In this document: positions 23,659 to 36,256 of the stretch, one piece after another | Numbering within the stretch: the first letter of the stretch is position 1 | Layout of the letters: each line of letters begins with the position of its first letter | From: Medicago truncatula | Taxonomy: Eukaryota > Streptophyta > Magnoliopsida > Fabales > Fabaceae | Assembly: GCF_003473485.1 (NCBI RefSeq) | Contig: NC_053045.1 | Location: 32,400,494-32,464,493, forward strand | Length of the DNA: 64,000 nt | Direction of reading: 5' to 3' | Position numbers and translations under genes: made by a program | Notes under the pieces: model-generated | What the model saw: the letters and a program-made list of their open reading frames with translations, nothing else | Told to the model about the DNA's origin: nothing | The model's database searches: none

Positions 23659-24045
23659 GGCTTTGATTGGGAGTTTAGAGGGGAAGGGAGTGGAGGGTTT
23701 TGGAAAAAAGGAAGGAGCAAGTGGAAGGAATAAAAGACATTGGGAGGAGAGGGCTTTGGAAGTTAATTTTTTACTCATAATAAAAAATTCCCTTCATTTG
23801 GCGAAACTCAAAAATTGTATTGGGGGAGGGTTTTGGGGGGTTATGGAGGGTTTATATGAATTTTTCAAATTTAATCTATGTTGTTATAATCTTAAAATTA
23901 AAAGTATATTAATCATAAGAATTAGTTTATCATTCTCTAAAAAACTGTTCTTTCAAAAAATGTGAATTTTTTGTCCATTTTTCTATATATTTCCAAATCC
24001 CCAAAGCTTTCCCCTCCCTTCCCCTCGAAACTCCCAAACAAAGCC
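23659..24045. mobile_element. Tourist-type (PIF/Harbinger) MITE, copy 1
   Basis: This is a 387-bp element. Its terminal inverted repeats are GGCTTTGATTGGGAGTTTAG followed by AGGGGAAGGGAG, and at the right end the complement of GGCTTTGTTTGGGAGTTTCG followed by AGGGGAAGGGAG. The 3-bp direct repeat TAA flanks it (23656-23658 and 24046-24048), the target size of PIF/Harbinger elements. It has no transposase. A second copy lies at 31253-35518. Confidence 0.85.
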
Positions 24046-25034
24046 TAAGAGAAATGTGTCCCACCAAAACTTTTTTCTTAAGAGAAAAACCCCACTAAAA
24101 TTAACTTGAAAAATAAGATTTGAGTGATATCTAATATCCTAAGAGGTTAACCATTTCTAATTTCTTCGTAAAAAGTCATGTGTATTGGTGTCTGATATAC
24201 AAATTTTTTCATAGTTCTTTGGTTTATGATGAACGAATAGTAATAACTGAATTGATCAAAACAACTAAATTAAAACTGACGCTGTGTGATACAAATGACA
24301 TATTAGTCGTTTAGCTATTTAGTCCAAGGTTCAATCTCAGATCCATGCATACGAAAATATGTTAGTAAATATCAACCTCTTAAATGTATCGCATTCATCT
24401 TGAATAATTAATCTTGTAGTCGTTCATTAAATTGTCTTTTTTTTTAAGAACATTAAAGTGTCTTCTTTTACTTGGAAAAAACAACCAAACTAGTTGTCAT
24501 TGCTAAAATTCTAGAAAATGTAAAATACGTCAAGTGGATATGACAATTAATTAACTTTTCTTTAGGTTTCTTTTTATTTGACTAACCATATATCCACATA
24601 AGAAAAAACAAAGGAAAGATCTTAAAGATTACTCAAGGAGATAATAATAAATTTGCAAATTGCAAAGTAGACGTAGTTAGCATGCTACAAGTAGAACATA
24701 TCCAGTGTCGGGTAGTGGATAGTGGGTTTGCACATCAGTCTCACATATGGCAGTTGACGTTGAAATATGGGCGTGCATTAGGAGTTAATTAGATTCCTTG
24801 GCTTTCAAGGTCTGTTTACAAATGGACTTATAAAAATAAAACATCCTTTAATTTAGTCAAACTCTTGATTTAATTTGTCCATAATATACGTATTTTTTCT
24901 TTGTGATGATGATGTCTTGATGCATTTTAATCTTATCATGCGTACGATTTTTGAACTTATCATGCGCAGTGTTACACACACATTCATAAAAAAATAACTG
25001 TAAATTAAATGACAAACAACGCCATAAATTCATA
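24046..25034. other. Intergenic stretch with no recognised gene
   Basis: Nothing conserved recognised. A box B-like GGTTCAATCTC at about 24330 is isolated. Confidence 0.5.
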
Positions 25035-25140
25035 TACATAATGATAGATTTCAGGTTCGAACACAAGACACCATAAAATAATGTTCAGTTCAACAATATG
25101 GTGTTATCAGTTGTGTTAAGTCTTATGGATGCATATATAA
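25035..25140 (-). mobile_element. Possible tRNA-derived SINE
   Basis: On the minus strand AACACAACTGATAACACCAT resembles box A and GTGTTCGAACCTG resembles box B, separated by about 45 bases. The 3' tail is not clear, so the call is tentative. Confidence 0.4.
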
Positions 25141-25194
25141 TTTTTTTTACAACTGTTCGATAAAACAATTGTAGGGATACCACAAAAATTAATA

Positions 25195-26067
25195 GGGTTA
25201 ATTAAGTTTTTGGTCCCTATAAATATCTGCAGTTTTGTTTTTAGTCCCTATAAAAATAAATCACATTTTTTAGTCCCTACAAATATTTCTGTTAGTGTTT
25301 TTAGTCCCTGTTAAATTAAAATTTGTTTAATTATGCTTAAACTTCTAAATTTTTGAAAGATTTTTTACATACATGTTCATAACATCATAAGACACTCTTT
25401 TGTAAAAAAAAATTTATTTTTTTAACATGTAATGAATTAAATATAAATTTTTTTAAAAGCCAAATTTTCAAGATTATATTAATGAAAATTTGGACCTAAT
25501 AATAAAATTTTAAGTTACTTTTTTGCGGAGGAACTTTGTATAATATTCTAAGTAAGTATGTGAAAAATATGTTACAAATTTAAAAGTTTAAGCACAATTA
25601 AGAAAATTTTAATCTTATAAGGACTAAAAGTATGTGTTGGTCCCTGTTAAATTGAAATTTGTTTAATTATACTTAAACTTTTATATTTTTAAATGATTTT
25701 TAACAGACATGCTAAGAACATTATAATAATCTCTTTTATAAAAAATTAGAATTTTTTAACATGTAATGAATTAAATATAATTTTTTTAAAACGTCAAAAA
25801 TTCAAGATAAAACTAACGAAAATTTGGACCTAAAAATAACATTTTGAATTAATTTATTGTGGCGGAACCTTTTATAATGTTTTAAACAAGTATGTAAAAA
25901 ATCATTAAAAAATTTAAAATTTTAAGCATAATTAAACAAATTTTAATTTAACAGGGACTAAAAACACTAACGGAAAATTTTGTAGGGACTAAAAAGTGTG
26001 ATTTATTTTTATAGGGACTAAAAACAAAACTGCAGATATTTATAGGGACCAAAAACTTAATTAACCC
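25195..26067. mobile_element. Long-TIR Mutator-type non-autonomous element
   Basis: This is an 873-bp element flanked by the perfect 9-bp direct repeat AAATTAATA (25186-25194 and 26068-26076), the Mutator target size. The termini start GGGTTAATTAAGTTTTTGGT, and the inverted repeats run at least 160 bp with very few differences. The interior repeats the same blocks (GTCCCTGTTAAATT, AACATGTAATGAATTAAATA) so that each half is itself partly palindromic. It has no coding capacity. Confidence 0.88.
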
Positions 26068-26089
26068 AAATTAATATTAATATAATAGA

Positions 26090-26092
<3 letters not shown>

Positions 26093-26177
<85 letters not shown>
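26093..26177. repeat. Compound (AT)n(GT)n microsatellite
   Basis: About 30 AT units run directly into about 13 GT units. The tract starts 16 bases after the target duplication of the adjacent Mutator-type element. It is a strong candidate for length polymorphism. Confidence 0.97.
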
Positions 26178-26289
26178 ACATGAAACTATAAAGAGATTAC
26201 ATTCATCGAAGATGCATCATACATATTTTTTAAAACTTGATATCCGATTCAAAAGTTGACTAATTTAAAGATGCATCATACATATTGAT

Positions 26290-27950
26290 TTAGGTAGGTG
26301 ATGGAGGTGACCGAAATGCTCATATTCTATCAGTAACGACTACTTACGGCATGATCAAGTTGACTGAAACCTATATGGTTGAGATTGTTAGGTTGTATGG
26401 TGTACCTTCAAGATTGTGTCGGATCGAGATCCTAAATTTACATCTCATTTTTTAAAAGAGTTGCATGTAGTGTTGAGAACACAGTTGAGTCCGAGTTCAG
26501 CTTATCATCCACATGAAGCTTACAAAAATAGTTATCGTGCGGGTATTGGAAAGGCGCCATATGAAGCTTTGTATGGATGGTAGTGTCAGACACATTTATG
26601 TTAGTATCATGATGGTGGAGTATGTTGATAGACCATTAGAATTTGAGCAAGAAGATCGTCTATTTCTTCATATCACGCCTACCACAGAAGTGGGGAAAAA
26701 ACTCAAACCAAGGAAGTTAACGCCAAAGTTTTTAGGGTCGTAACAGATTACCGCAAGGGTTGACCGGTGGTATATCAAATTGTGTTACCAGTGATGCTAT
26801 CTCAGAATCATGATGTTTTTCAGGTGTCCTAATTGTGGAAGTCCATTTCAAATCTATCGCACACGATAGCACCAAATACTATTCAATATTCATAGAAAAA
26901 CTTATCTTTTGAGGTAACACTAGTTAGGATTGAGGATACAAAGTGATGACGTTGAGAAATAAAGAAGTACCATTGTTGAAAGTTAATTAGAAACAAACCC
27001 GAGGAATGCGACTTGGGGGATGGAAAGCAAGATGATAAAATTATACCATGGGTTATTCATTGACACCTTGAGGACGCGACTTCTTTTTAAAGGGTAGTAA
27101 TGTAAGATCCATAGTTTAGTTTTAGCTAGTGCTAGGGTTTTAGACTGTTGAAAGTAGGATTTTTGTCGTGAACCTAAGTTTTTGCTCTGTTGAACATAAT
27201 TGTGAGTGTTGTTTGTTTATTGTGAATGAGTTAAACATGATTATGTGGTTTGTGCAAGCATGGTTAATAGTGCGATATGGTTTATGTTGTGCTATTTGGA
27301 TTTTGTTTTGTTTTGTGTATGTTACGACAAATTTTGGATTTAAGGAAAATCGGGCAAGAATTCATCTATCGCTAAAATGTGAGTGGGCTCTAATGATCAT
27401 CAAATTTTAACCTTTTTTTTTTATTTTGAGAAAATCAAATTTTAACCTTTGAAATTATATATCATTGTAGCGAGATATTTGACTCATTACGTTTTTAAAA
27501 TGTTCTAGAATGAGAACTCCGCTTAAAAAATAATTGTCACAAGTGAGTGAATTTTATTAATTATGAGATATGGTAAGATATTGTAAATTGTTTGAGGTGT
27601 TCATTTGGTATCGAGAGAATTAGACCTAGATTTAAGTTAGTGACACATGATTAGAACCAAAATAAGCCGGGTTCAGTTGGTTTCAAAAATCTATAAATAG
27701 CACTCTTTCTCTCCAAGAAACACAAAAACACAAAATTTCTCCCCTCCTTTCTCTCTCAAACCTGCGACGTACTCCCTTTCCCACATCTCTCTCATTTTTC
27801 ATCTAATTGCTTCCATTTTGGTCTTGAATCGACGGTCTTTGTGAATCCTAGCTGCCCACACTAGATCCATCGGTAAACAAAAATAATTTATCCCCCCTTT
27901 CTCTCTCTTTTGTGCGCAACAAAACATATGGAAAAGGGCGGTTATTCTAG
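26290..27950 (+). mobile_element. Ty3/Gypsy retrotransposon relic with 3' LTR (fossil)
   Basis: Translated blocks resemble the integrase-to-chromodomain end of Ty3/Gypsy pol. A sequence beginning TGTAAGATCC at 27101 then looks like the start of a 3' LTR, which carries a TATAAATAG box near 27690. The LTR right border is uncertain. The element is heavily broken and looks old; gag, protease and most of reverse transcriptase were not seen here. Confidence 0.65.
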
Positions 27951-28624
27951 TATTTACTATTTTTGACTTTGTTAATGGGATAGAATATGTATGTATGAGT
28001 CTGAATCAATAAAATATCTTTGTTTGGATTGTTATAAGATTTTGGCGATTATGAAAATGTTTCAAAATTTTGATTTTATTTGAAAGATATGTTTGTAGTG
28101 GATAAATTGTTGATTTGAGTGGTTTAGTTTTTAAGAAACTTCATTTTCATTATTATACAAAAATACAAGAGTAAAATGGTTATTTTTCGTCAGTATTTAT
28201 GATGAAAATTTGACCATTAAATTCGTCTCGTTGAAATCTTCGTTATGGACATATGGTTGCGGCATTTGGACACAGATTCAAGGAGTTATGATTTTACTAA
28301 AAAGATGTATGACCAGTGTCGAAACGTTACTACTGAAAATGTCTTTTGGTTTACTCTGAATCTGTGCATATTGTCTAAGCCTGCTGTAAAAGGAGACTGT
28401 GCCAACAATTCAACAGAAAAATTATACTACTTCGGAAAATATGAAAACAGAAAATACTTCGGAAAATGTTTCAGTGGATCGATAATTTTTGTTGTCATGC
28501 CATGACTCTAAATATTTTGGGAACTTTAGTTTTGAAAATGTCTTGAGAACAAAACATTCGAAGAAAGTACAACATGCAAGCACACATGGAATGGTAAATG
28601 GCATCAAAGTAAACATTTTATATA
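27951..28624. other. Unassigned DNA
   Basis: No gene or element border recognised. An 86-codon plus-strand frame at 28245-28505 shows no family resemblance. Confidence 0.4.
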
Positions 28625-29128
28625 GGATTAAATATGTTTTTAATCCTTATAAATATATCAATTTTTTGTTTTAGTCTCTCTAAAATTTTCCTTCAATTTT
28701 TAGTCCCTATAAAATTTTCAATCTTTACTTTTGGTCCTCGTTTAATAATCTTCAATTTTTAGTCCCTATAAAAAAAAAATTAATAAAATTTTGCAGAAAA
28801 ATGTATAATATTATAAGGACCTCTCCCAAAAAAAAATTAGAATTTTTTACCAAAACATGAATTAAATATGAATTTTTATATTTTTGGCGGTAAAAAATCA
28901 TATTTAATTCATGTTTTATTAAAAAATTCAAAAAAAATTTGGGAGTGATTTTTACAATATTCCATGAATTTATGCACAATTTCATTAAAAAATACAAAAA
29001 TTTACTTAAAAATAGGGACTAAAAGTAGTGATTGAAAATTTTATGGGGATTAAAAGTTGAAGGAAAATTTTAGAGGGACTAAAACGAAAAGTTGATATAT
29101 TTATAGGGACCAAAAACATATTTAACCC
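28625..29128. mobile_element. Mutator-type TIR element, 504 bp
   Basis: The perfect 9-bp direct repeat TTTTATATA flanks it (28616-28624 and 29129-29137). The left end is GGATTAAATATGTTTTTAAT and the right end is the complement of GGGTTAAATATGTTTTTGGT. The inverted arms extend over about 120 bp and include AATTTTTAGTCCCTATAAAA. A second internal palindrome (AATCATATTTAATTCATG) sits at the centre. There is no coding capacity. It is the same superfamily as 25195-26067 but a different family. Confidence 0.87.
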
Positions 29129-29598
29129 TTTTATATATAAGATGAAATAACGTACACTTAGCCTAGAGATGTAGTATCTATATGTGTTTTATAATCCATT
29201 TGGCATATCACGTGTAAATGATTCCTAAATATGAAATTGACTCCGCAGAGGATCGTAAGTAGTCTCCAAATAAAATGTACAATCAAATGATGTGACTCCA
29301 TCTCGACTTAATTAATTATGATGGGAATCACACAAGACATCCTGACCCAATGTAGTGCAGATTGACGAACGCCATACTATGAAATGCATGGAAATCCCAC
29401 TTGACATATGCCATCGTCAACTCCTTTGTTCTTCATTTTCTTGCCTCCATAACTTCATGCGATGTCTTGATTTGTCAGTTTACATGATTTCTCTCTAATG
29501 ACTCAAAAACCTATGAAATTACCAGTTTTCAGAAGAAATAAAATTGCATGGACTCAAATGAAAATAATACATAATGTCTCTTAAACCATAAGCAATTC
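29129..29598. other. Intergenic stretch with no recognised gene
   Basis: Nothing conserved was recognised. Confidence 0.5.
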
Positions 29599-30243
29599 TA
29601 GAGGTGTCAAATGTGCTAGCTCGACGCATGCCCGAGAGGCATGACTACATAATTAGGTCAACCCGGCCCAACCCATTAATGATTGGGTCACCAATTCTAG
29701 TGTCCGACTCAATTCGTTTGGGTCATGGACCAGCCCGAACCGACTCATTTATTTATTTATTGACTCTTTATATGTTTTTTTTTATTTATATTTATTAGTT
29801 TCTCACAATTATCTATTTACTAAAACATGATTGGATTGACATAGAAGTGTAAATAATTTTTACATTAACATTAAATATTAGTTAAATTTTTTATTTATAA
29901 TTTCAATTGAATCAAATTAATACTTTATAAACTTAAAAAAAATTAGCTAAGTTTATTTATTTTTACTAAGTTTACATATTTAAATATCTTTTTATTAATA
30001 ATTTTTTAATTAGTTGATAATTTTTTTAATAGAAATCAAATAAAAATTGTTATACTTGGCCGACGCGAAGCCCGAAGGGCTAGCATGGCCCAACCCAATT
30101 TTATATGGCATAAATAGATTAGGGCCAAAAAGCCCGAGTGTATTTGGGCTAATTATTATTAGGCTCAATCTAGTTCAAAATATGAGCTAATGAGTCGACC
30201 CATTAGCCCGACCTATTTTTTACAGTTTTAAACAACACCTCTA
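29599..30243. mobile_element. hAT-like non-autonomous repeat
   Basis: The ends are inverted: TAGAGGTGTCAAATG on the left and ACAACACCTCTA on the right. They enclose an AT-rich core bordered by GC-richer arms (CCCGGCCCAACCCATTAATG; GCCCGAAGGGCTAGCATGGC). The TAGxGGTGT ends fit hAT elements. A matching 8-bp target duplication is no longer visible, so it is older than the two hAT copies at 53 and 63 kb. Confidence 0.55.
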
Positions 30244-31252
30244 AAATATTTCTAAAATAACCTCAAAGTCTACTAATACGACTCAAAGCATAGTTAAAAT
30301 ATTATCGAATATCTTATCATCATACCTACCCATGTATTTTATGTTTGTGTTATGTGAAAATGATGTTTGCTTGTTCAAATACTTAATATCCAAAACAATC
30401 GCTTGAGGACAAACAATGATTTAAACATTGAAAAATTGGATAGCTTAGTATTCTACCTATTTATATAGTTTATTTTGTCTACTATTTTAGGTTTTTTGGT
30501 AAGGTTTTAGATCTCTTTCACTACCTTTTTGTTTGATTTTATTTATAGGAGAAATCATGGAACAAGTGAAGAAGTTCATGCAAAAGTTTATGTTTTCAAG
30601 GTTTAGAAGTTGGACGATGAAGTGATACAGCCTAAGGACAAGACAAATGAGATCAAATGGTAAAATCCTATATGCATTATTACGCCCACCCGTAAAGGCC
30701 ATTCATGATCGTAACAATATTAGAGAGAAGTGACTTCATACAAAATTAGAGAGAGAGAGAGAGAGGATTACCACCACCCTTAACTCTCTTAGTCTTTAAG
30801 TTTTACGACCACGAGCCTGAAAATCCATCCCTCTTCACTTGTAACATATCAAAAACTCTTAGTTTTACTAATTCTTGTATTTGCAACTTTCCAAATCTTA
30901 ATTCAATTCTGGTTTTTCTTATGCTTCTAATACTTTTGTAGTGCTTTATCATGTATACTATAATCATAAGTGAATAGACTTTCGATGTCTTGGGATTATG
31001 GGAGAAATGCAACGATTGATTTCCTATAAATTCCAATTCTTTCTACTTGTTATGGTTTTAAGTCTTTTATCCAATCTTGGTGGTTTCTTTGCTTTTAAAT
31101 GTTTTGGTCATGTATTTGCATGATATTGGATATCAACCGGTGGATTGAAAGGCGATGTTTGATACCCAATATAAAAGATTGGACAAGCGAATTGAAAATA
31201 TGACAATAGTCTAAATTCTTTTGAGATGATAAAAGATAATTGCGTTTAATAA
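30244..31252. other. Intergenic stretch with a (GA)n tract
   Basis: No gene recognised. There is a GAGA microsatellite at about 30747-30765. Confidence 0.5.
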
Positions 31253-31432
31253 GGCTTTGATTGGGAGTTTGGAGGAGAATGAAGGGGAGGATTTTGAAAA
31301 AAAGAAAGGAGCAAGTGGAAGGAATAAAAGATATTGGGAAGAGAGAGCTTTCGATGTTAATTTTTTACTCATAATAAAAAATTTCCCTTATTTGGGAGAA
31401 CTCAAAAATTGTATTGGGGGGAGGGTTTTGGG

Positions 31433-32890
31433 TGTTGGAATATTTTATTATTTAATAATATTTCAATATCATTATGTGGGCAAATATCGTAATAATAATT
31501 ATATTAGCTATTTATAAATTGTGAGCCTTAATTGATTAGTGATCAAATTAAGTAATAAGGCTAATTAGATTTCTATTTTGGATATTTAAATATTTAATTA
31601 GTTGATATGGACTCAACATGAGTGGATGTCCGGATGGCCCATTAACGGAATAATGGGAAACCCTAATGGTCATCCAATATAAAAGAGGCTATGTCCCCAA
31701 TACACCGTACACGGCAATACTCTCTCTTCTCCCCATCTGAAGAGAACTTGAGGCATAAAGGTACCGGTTGAGGAAGAACCAAATCAGCCGCCGCTAACTC
31801 TATTGTGTGTTTCAGATCATCTCCTCTCTTTGGTTATCGTTGTTGATTAGAGGGCTGCTATGAAAGTTTTATCCAGGTATTCCTAATACCCTAATTCTTA
31901 ATAACCTTGATAAATCAAACATGTCGTAGATTCGATCATAATCATGTTCAATGTTTTGTTTGCTTCCGCTATTGATTCATAATTGTTGAACATGTTTTAT
32001 GAAATCTATTTATTAAGACCTAAATTTCCAACAAGTGGTATCAGAGCGGTCTTCATGTTTGATTTATTAGATTGATCGAGTTTTGTGAATTTTGTGGTCT
32101 GAATTTTTTGGTCTGTGCACACGCATATCTATATATTGAAAATTCATGGTGTTTACACGTGAACATAAAAGCTTAATAATTAAAGTTTTTTTTATTTGTT
32201 TTGATTGACGGAGATCACGATCAGTGTATTGGAATTCTGTTTGCTCTATATATACTGTCGTTCAATTTCTGGTGTTTCATTTAGGCTTCAATTTCACTCA
32301 CTAGTTTCTTCAGTTGGTTAAAGAAATAAGGGTTTTGTTTTTTTTTTTTTTTTTGTATGGATTTTATGTTCTTTTCCTATTTCGTATAAAACTTATTCTA
32401 TTTGGGAACTTAATATTAAGTGATAATCATATGGCTGAATAAAGTTTCGGTGGATCAAGTTGTTTTGCAATTAAAATTGGTAAAAGTAAGTTCCGGTAAC
32501 ATATATATTTGATATAATGTGAGCTTATGCTCATTGACTGTGGTTTTCTTTTGAATCATCAATTATGTTTTCTCTTGAATTTGAAATACAAAGATATAAA
32601 GCTTCTTTTGTTAATTTGCTGGCTCTTATTTTTCAATGACTTTGCTTTAGTGTTGTTTGGTCATGGATATTTTTATTTTGTGGAGTTTAAAATCAAATAT
32701 TTTGATCTGTATGTGAATGTCATAAAAGTAAAGTCTTTATTTTGGAATATGAAGCAACGAGAAACTTGATTCAATTGCTTGTGTTTTCGTCAACCAACAT
32801 ATTTGTGTGTGCTGTGTTTTGTTAGTGTGATGAATTAAAGGAACGAACATTGAAACACTATTTGATGATTAGATTTGTCAAAGTCCCTGT

Positions 32891-32922
<32 letters not shown>

Positions 32923-35300
32923 TCTTTGCTTGGATACGTGCATCAAATTTTGTCAATTTTTCTAGGTTATTTGAGTTTAAACCACTGTTAGCCACGTATT
33001 CGATCATTTTTTTTTTCTTCCGGATCTTATACATTAATATGTGATATATAATTGTGGGTTTGGATCTAGAAATTTTGTGTGCTTTCCTAAAAGTGAAGTC
33101 TTTTTCAAAGTAAATTTTGTAGAATTTGTAAACATTAATTTAGTTTCGTCATTATTTTCTTTTGACGGACAAAGTTTATAGCTCTAGCAAGATAGAATTT
33201 GGTTTTGATTCACACATAGTTTATACATAAAGTTTATTTTGAGAAATAAGCAAATAAGAGTTAAAATATATTTATGATATATATGTTGTCTGTTGATAAG
33301 AATCTAAAAAAAAAAAAAAAAAAATATTTGCCCTCATTTGGTAGTACAGAAAATAAGGTTTTGATTCTTTAAATTTTGAAAAATATTAATATTTGAACTC
33401 TAGAAGTGTTTGTTTATTTATAAACATATAAAGTTTGTTTCCTTATTTAGAAAATAATTGAGTCTAGAGTTATTCATTATTTCATTTAAAAAATCATTTC
33501 GTATATGTGAATCAATTGTGGTATGAATATTTTGGTATATATAAGATTCAATTTTCTTTTGATTTGAAATTGAATATTTTTGCTTATAGTATGATCATGA
33601 TGTTTGAGTTTATTGTTATTAAGTTTTCTACAATAATTCTTTGTCATTATCATGCATTTTGAATATATTTCATGCTATGTTTGTTGTTGCTTTTATGCGA
33701 TATATTTAAATGTATTGTCGTACACGCATTGGTGTGATTTGTGACTTGCATCTTCTTTCAAATTCGTGAGTTTGTATTCATACTTAAAGTATTGTCATAC
33801 ACACATTGGTGTGATTTGTGACTTTCATTTTTTTTCTTTTCAAATTCGTGAATTTGTCTTCACACTTAAGGGTTGTCGAGTGACCTTATGTTACTTAGCA
33901 ACATAATGGACTAATTCAGCTTACATTATGTCGGCAGTGCCTTGTAAATTTAAGACCATTCCCATTTAACCTCTGTTGTGTAGATTTGATTCAATTGAAC
34001 TTACAAAAGACGTAGTATGGAATTATTCATGCGAGTTGTCGTCGGCCCCAAGGAAGGCACAACTTGGCCGAATAGTTGCATGCGTGTGATATTAAATGTG
34101 TGGTGATTATAAAGTAATTTTCCATGTGAATAATAGGATACCTGTATGTGACTATTATTTGACAGGACTTATCACCTCATTTAATATATATTAAGATTAT
34201 CTAGTAACTGCGGTTGAGTCGGTTGAAACAATAATGTTGCCCAAGTAACCTCTGTTGCGTAGATTCGACTTAATTGAAGTTACAAAAGATAGTGTGTAAC
34301 CATTTATGCGAGTTGTCGTCGGCCCCAAGGAAGGCACAACTTGGCCGGATAGTTACATACCTGTGATGGTAAATATGTGGTGATTATAACGTAATTATCC
34401 ATGTGGATAATAGGATGCCCAAAGGTGACTATTATTTGACAGGACTTATCACCAATGTTTGATCATTACATTGAGAGTACCGCTTGCAGTTAATTCTTAG
34501 CAATCCAAAGATTGTGTTTTAATGGTGTGCTTGGTATCTTGTTAAGGTCTTTTATTTACAACTAAAGAAACACATTTCTTTAATATTTTACTGACATGTG
34601 TGTTGATGTTGTGTTAGTGTAAACTTATTTAATTATTTAAGAGTTTACATTCGCATATATTACGATAAGCATGTGACAATTATAAGAATTTATTCTTTGT
34701 CAAAGTAAATTGTCATTGTTTGATCATTGTTGTAAACTACCACTAGCAATTGATATTAATGTCAGAAGATTTGATATTGATGGTGCACTAGGTATTTTGG
34801 TGAGTACTTTTGCTTCTCTTATTCTCTTTAAACTAATATAGTTTATGTATCTGTTAATTTGAGTTAAATTTTAACTCTTAAAAGTTCTTTTAGGAATTAA
34901 AGAATAATATTAATATTGTTCTTGGATCTAGACCTTAGATAAGGGTGGTGAAACTCACATTCTCTCACAAATTCAGTACCTAATGTGAGAATCAAGTTTG
35001 ACTAGTGAGTATACACCAAATTTCGTAGGTCACGTGTGATCATTAAGCTAAAATATTGTATGTATTAGAGGTGTTATTAAAATGACAAAAATTTTGTCAT
35101 ATTTTCTTTGCTTAAACTAAGGTGTTTCTTAAAAAGCAATATAGAGAAAGACAAGCTCTCATTGGAGAGTGGGTATTTCGTTAAGGTTATTAGGCAAAGA
35201 AAATGTTAGGAGCACATTATGTAAACATTTAATCTTGCTAAGACGCTAAAAATTCGACTATCATATGACTTGTTCAAAAATTCAGTAATTTCGACTATCA
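31433..35300 (+). mobile_element. Nested LTR retroelement, non-coding interior (fossil)
   Basis: The LTR spans 31433-32033. It starts TGTTGGAA and ends TTCCAACA, and contains a TATAAAAG box near 31679. It is followed by a primer-binding site TGGTATCAGAGC (32036-32047) matching initiator-Met tRNA. The interior of about 3.2 kb has no long coding frame and is built partly of direct repeats, as in large non-autonomous (LARD-type) elements. A second LTR was not recognised, so the element looks broken. It lies inside a Tourist-type MITE and is younger than it. Confidence 0.75.
33967..34452. repeat. Direct repeats inside the LTR element
   Basis: Two copies of about 206 bp (from 33967 and from 34246, offset 279 bp) share TAACCTCTGTTG, GTCGTCGGCCCCAAGGAAGG, CACAACTTGGCCG and GACTATTATTTGACAGGACT. 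In each copy the segment CGGCCCCAAG to CTTGGCCG can pair as an eight-base-pair stem with one bulge. A second, shorter repeat pair lies at about 33716-33790 and 33793-33868 (TTGGTGTGATTTGTGACTT). Confidence 0.8.
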
Positions 35301-35521
35301 TATGAAGGGTTATGAAGGGTTCATATGAATTTTTCAAATTCAATCTTTGTTGTTATAATATTCTTAAAATTAAAAGTATATTAATCATAAGTATTAGTTT
35401 ATCATTCTCTAAAAAGCTGTTCTTTCAAAAAATGTGAATTTTTTGTCCATTTTTCTATATATTTCCAAACCCCCAAAGCTCTTCCCCTCCCTTCACCTCC
35501 AAACTTCCAAACAAAGCCTAA

Positions 35522-35847
35522 ATGTTGTCATGATTCCACCAATTCAAAATACACATTTGCATCTGCGAAAGGAGACATGGGTCATCATAGTTTATCCCAT
35601 CTTTAAAGCCTTAATCTCTATAACAAGTAAGATGAATTGGGGTTGTAGTTGAATCATTGTGACAAATCAAAATCTGGAGGCGTTGTTTGGTTATTATTGC
35701 AGAATTTTTCAACCAAAATCATGTCTCGAACAACTGTTCTTTTTAGCTAATCATCAGAGAAAACAAAATTGATACTCGACATAGTCCTCGTGGATTTGAT
35801 ATTTTAATTGCACGATAGAACTATGCGCTTGCGACCTATCAATAGAT
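35522..35847. other. Short intergenic stretch
   Basis: Nothing recognised between the two flanking elements. Confidence 0.5.
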
Positions 35848-36256
35848 GGCAAATTCTATGGTACACCCAATAAATTTGGGTGTATTGGTACACCAAGTCG
35901 TAAAATTAATAATAAATGAGTTGTTTTTTTGAAGAAAAATAATTATTTTCTATCATTGACAACTAAGATAATTAAATTTTATATACCAAAAGTTTCGACG
36001 AAATAAAATTTAATTTTTAAGAATTTTTTATTACTCATAACAATGAATATTGATTATTTTTTATGACAAAATGTAAATTTTGTAATATGATCCTTATAAA
36101 CAATGAAATGATGATTTTTTTTATGAAATGATGTTTTCTAAAATATAAATATTGACAAATACCTTTTTATTTCATTAAAGTGATCTTTAATTTATATATT
36201 TTGTGAAACAAGAGTACCGGTACACTTAAAATTGTGAGTGTACCATAGAAGTTCTC
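35848..36256. mobile_element. Mutator-type MITE, 409 bp
   Basis: The 10-bp direct repeat ATCAATAGAT lies at 35838-35847 and 36257-36266. The inverted ends are GGCAAATTCTATGGTACAC and the complement of GAGAACTTCTATGGTACAC. A second small inverted repeat of GTACACC-type motifs follows inside the left end. There is no coding capacity. The target size suggests Mutator; 9-10 bp cannot be split more finely here. Confidence 0.8.

Larger units (their letters stand above)
31253..35518. mobile_element. Tourist-type MITE, copy 2, split by an LTR element
   Basis: The outer ends are the same as in the copy at 23659-24045: GGCTTTGATTGGGAGTTTGG on the left and the complement of GGCTTTGTTTGGAAGTTTGG on the right. 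The TAA target duplication is at 31250-31252 and 35519-35521. MITE sequence is continuous to about 31432 and resumes near 35300 (TTCATATGAATTTTTCAAAT). The intervening 3.9 kb is a nested LTR element. Confidence 0.85.
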
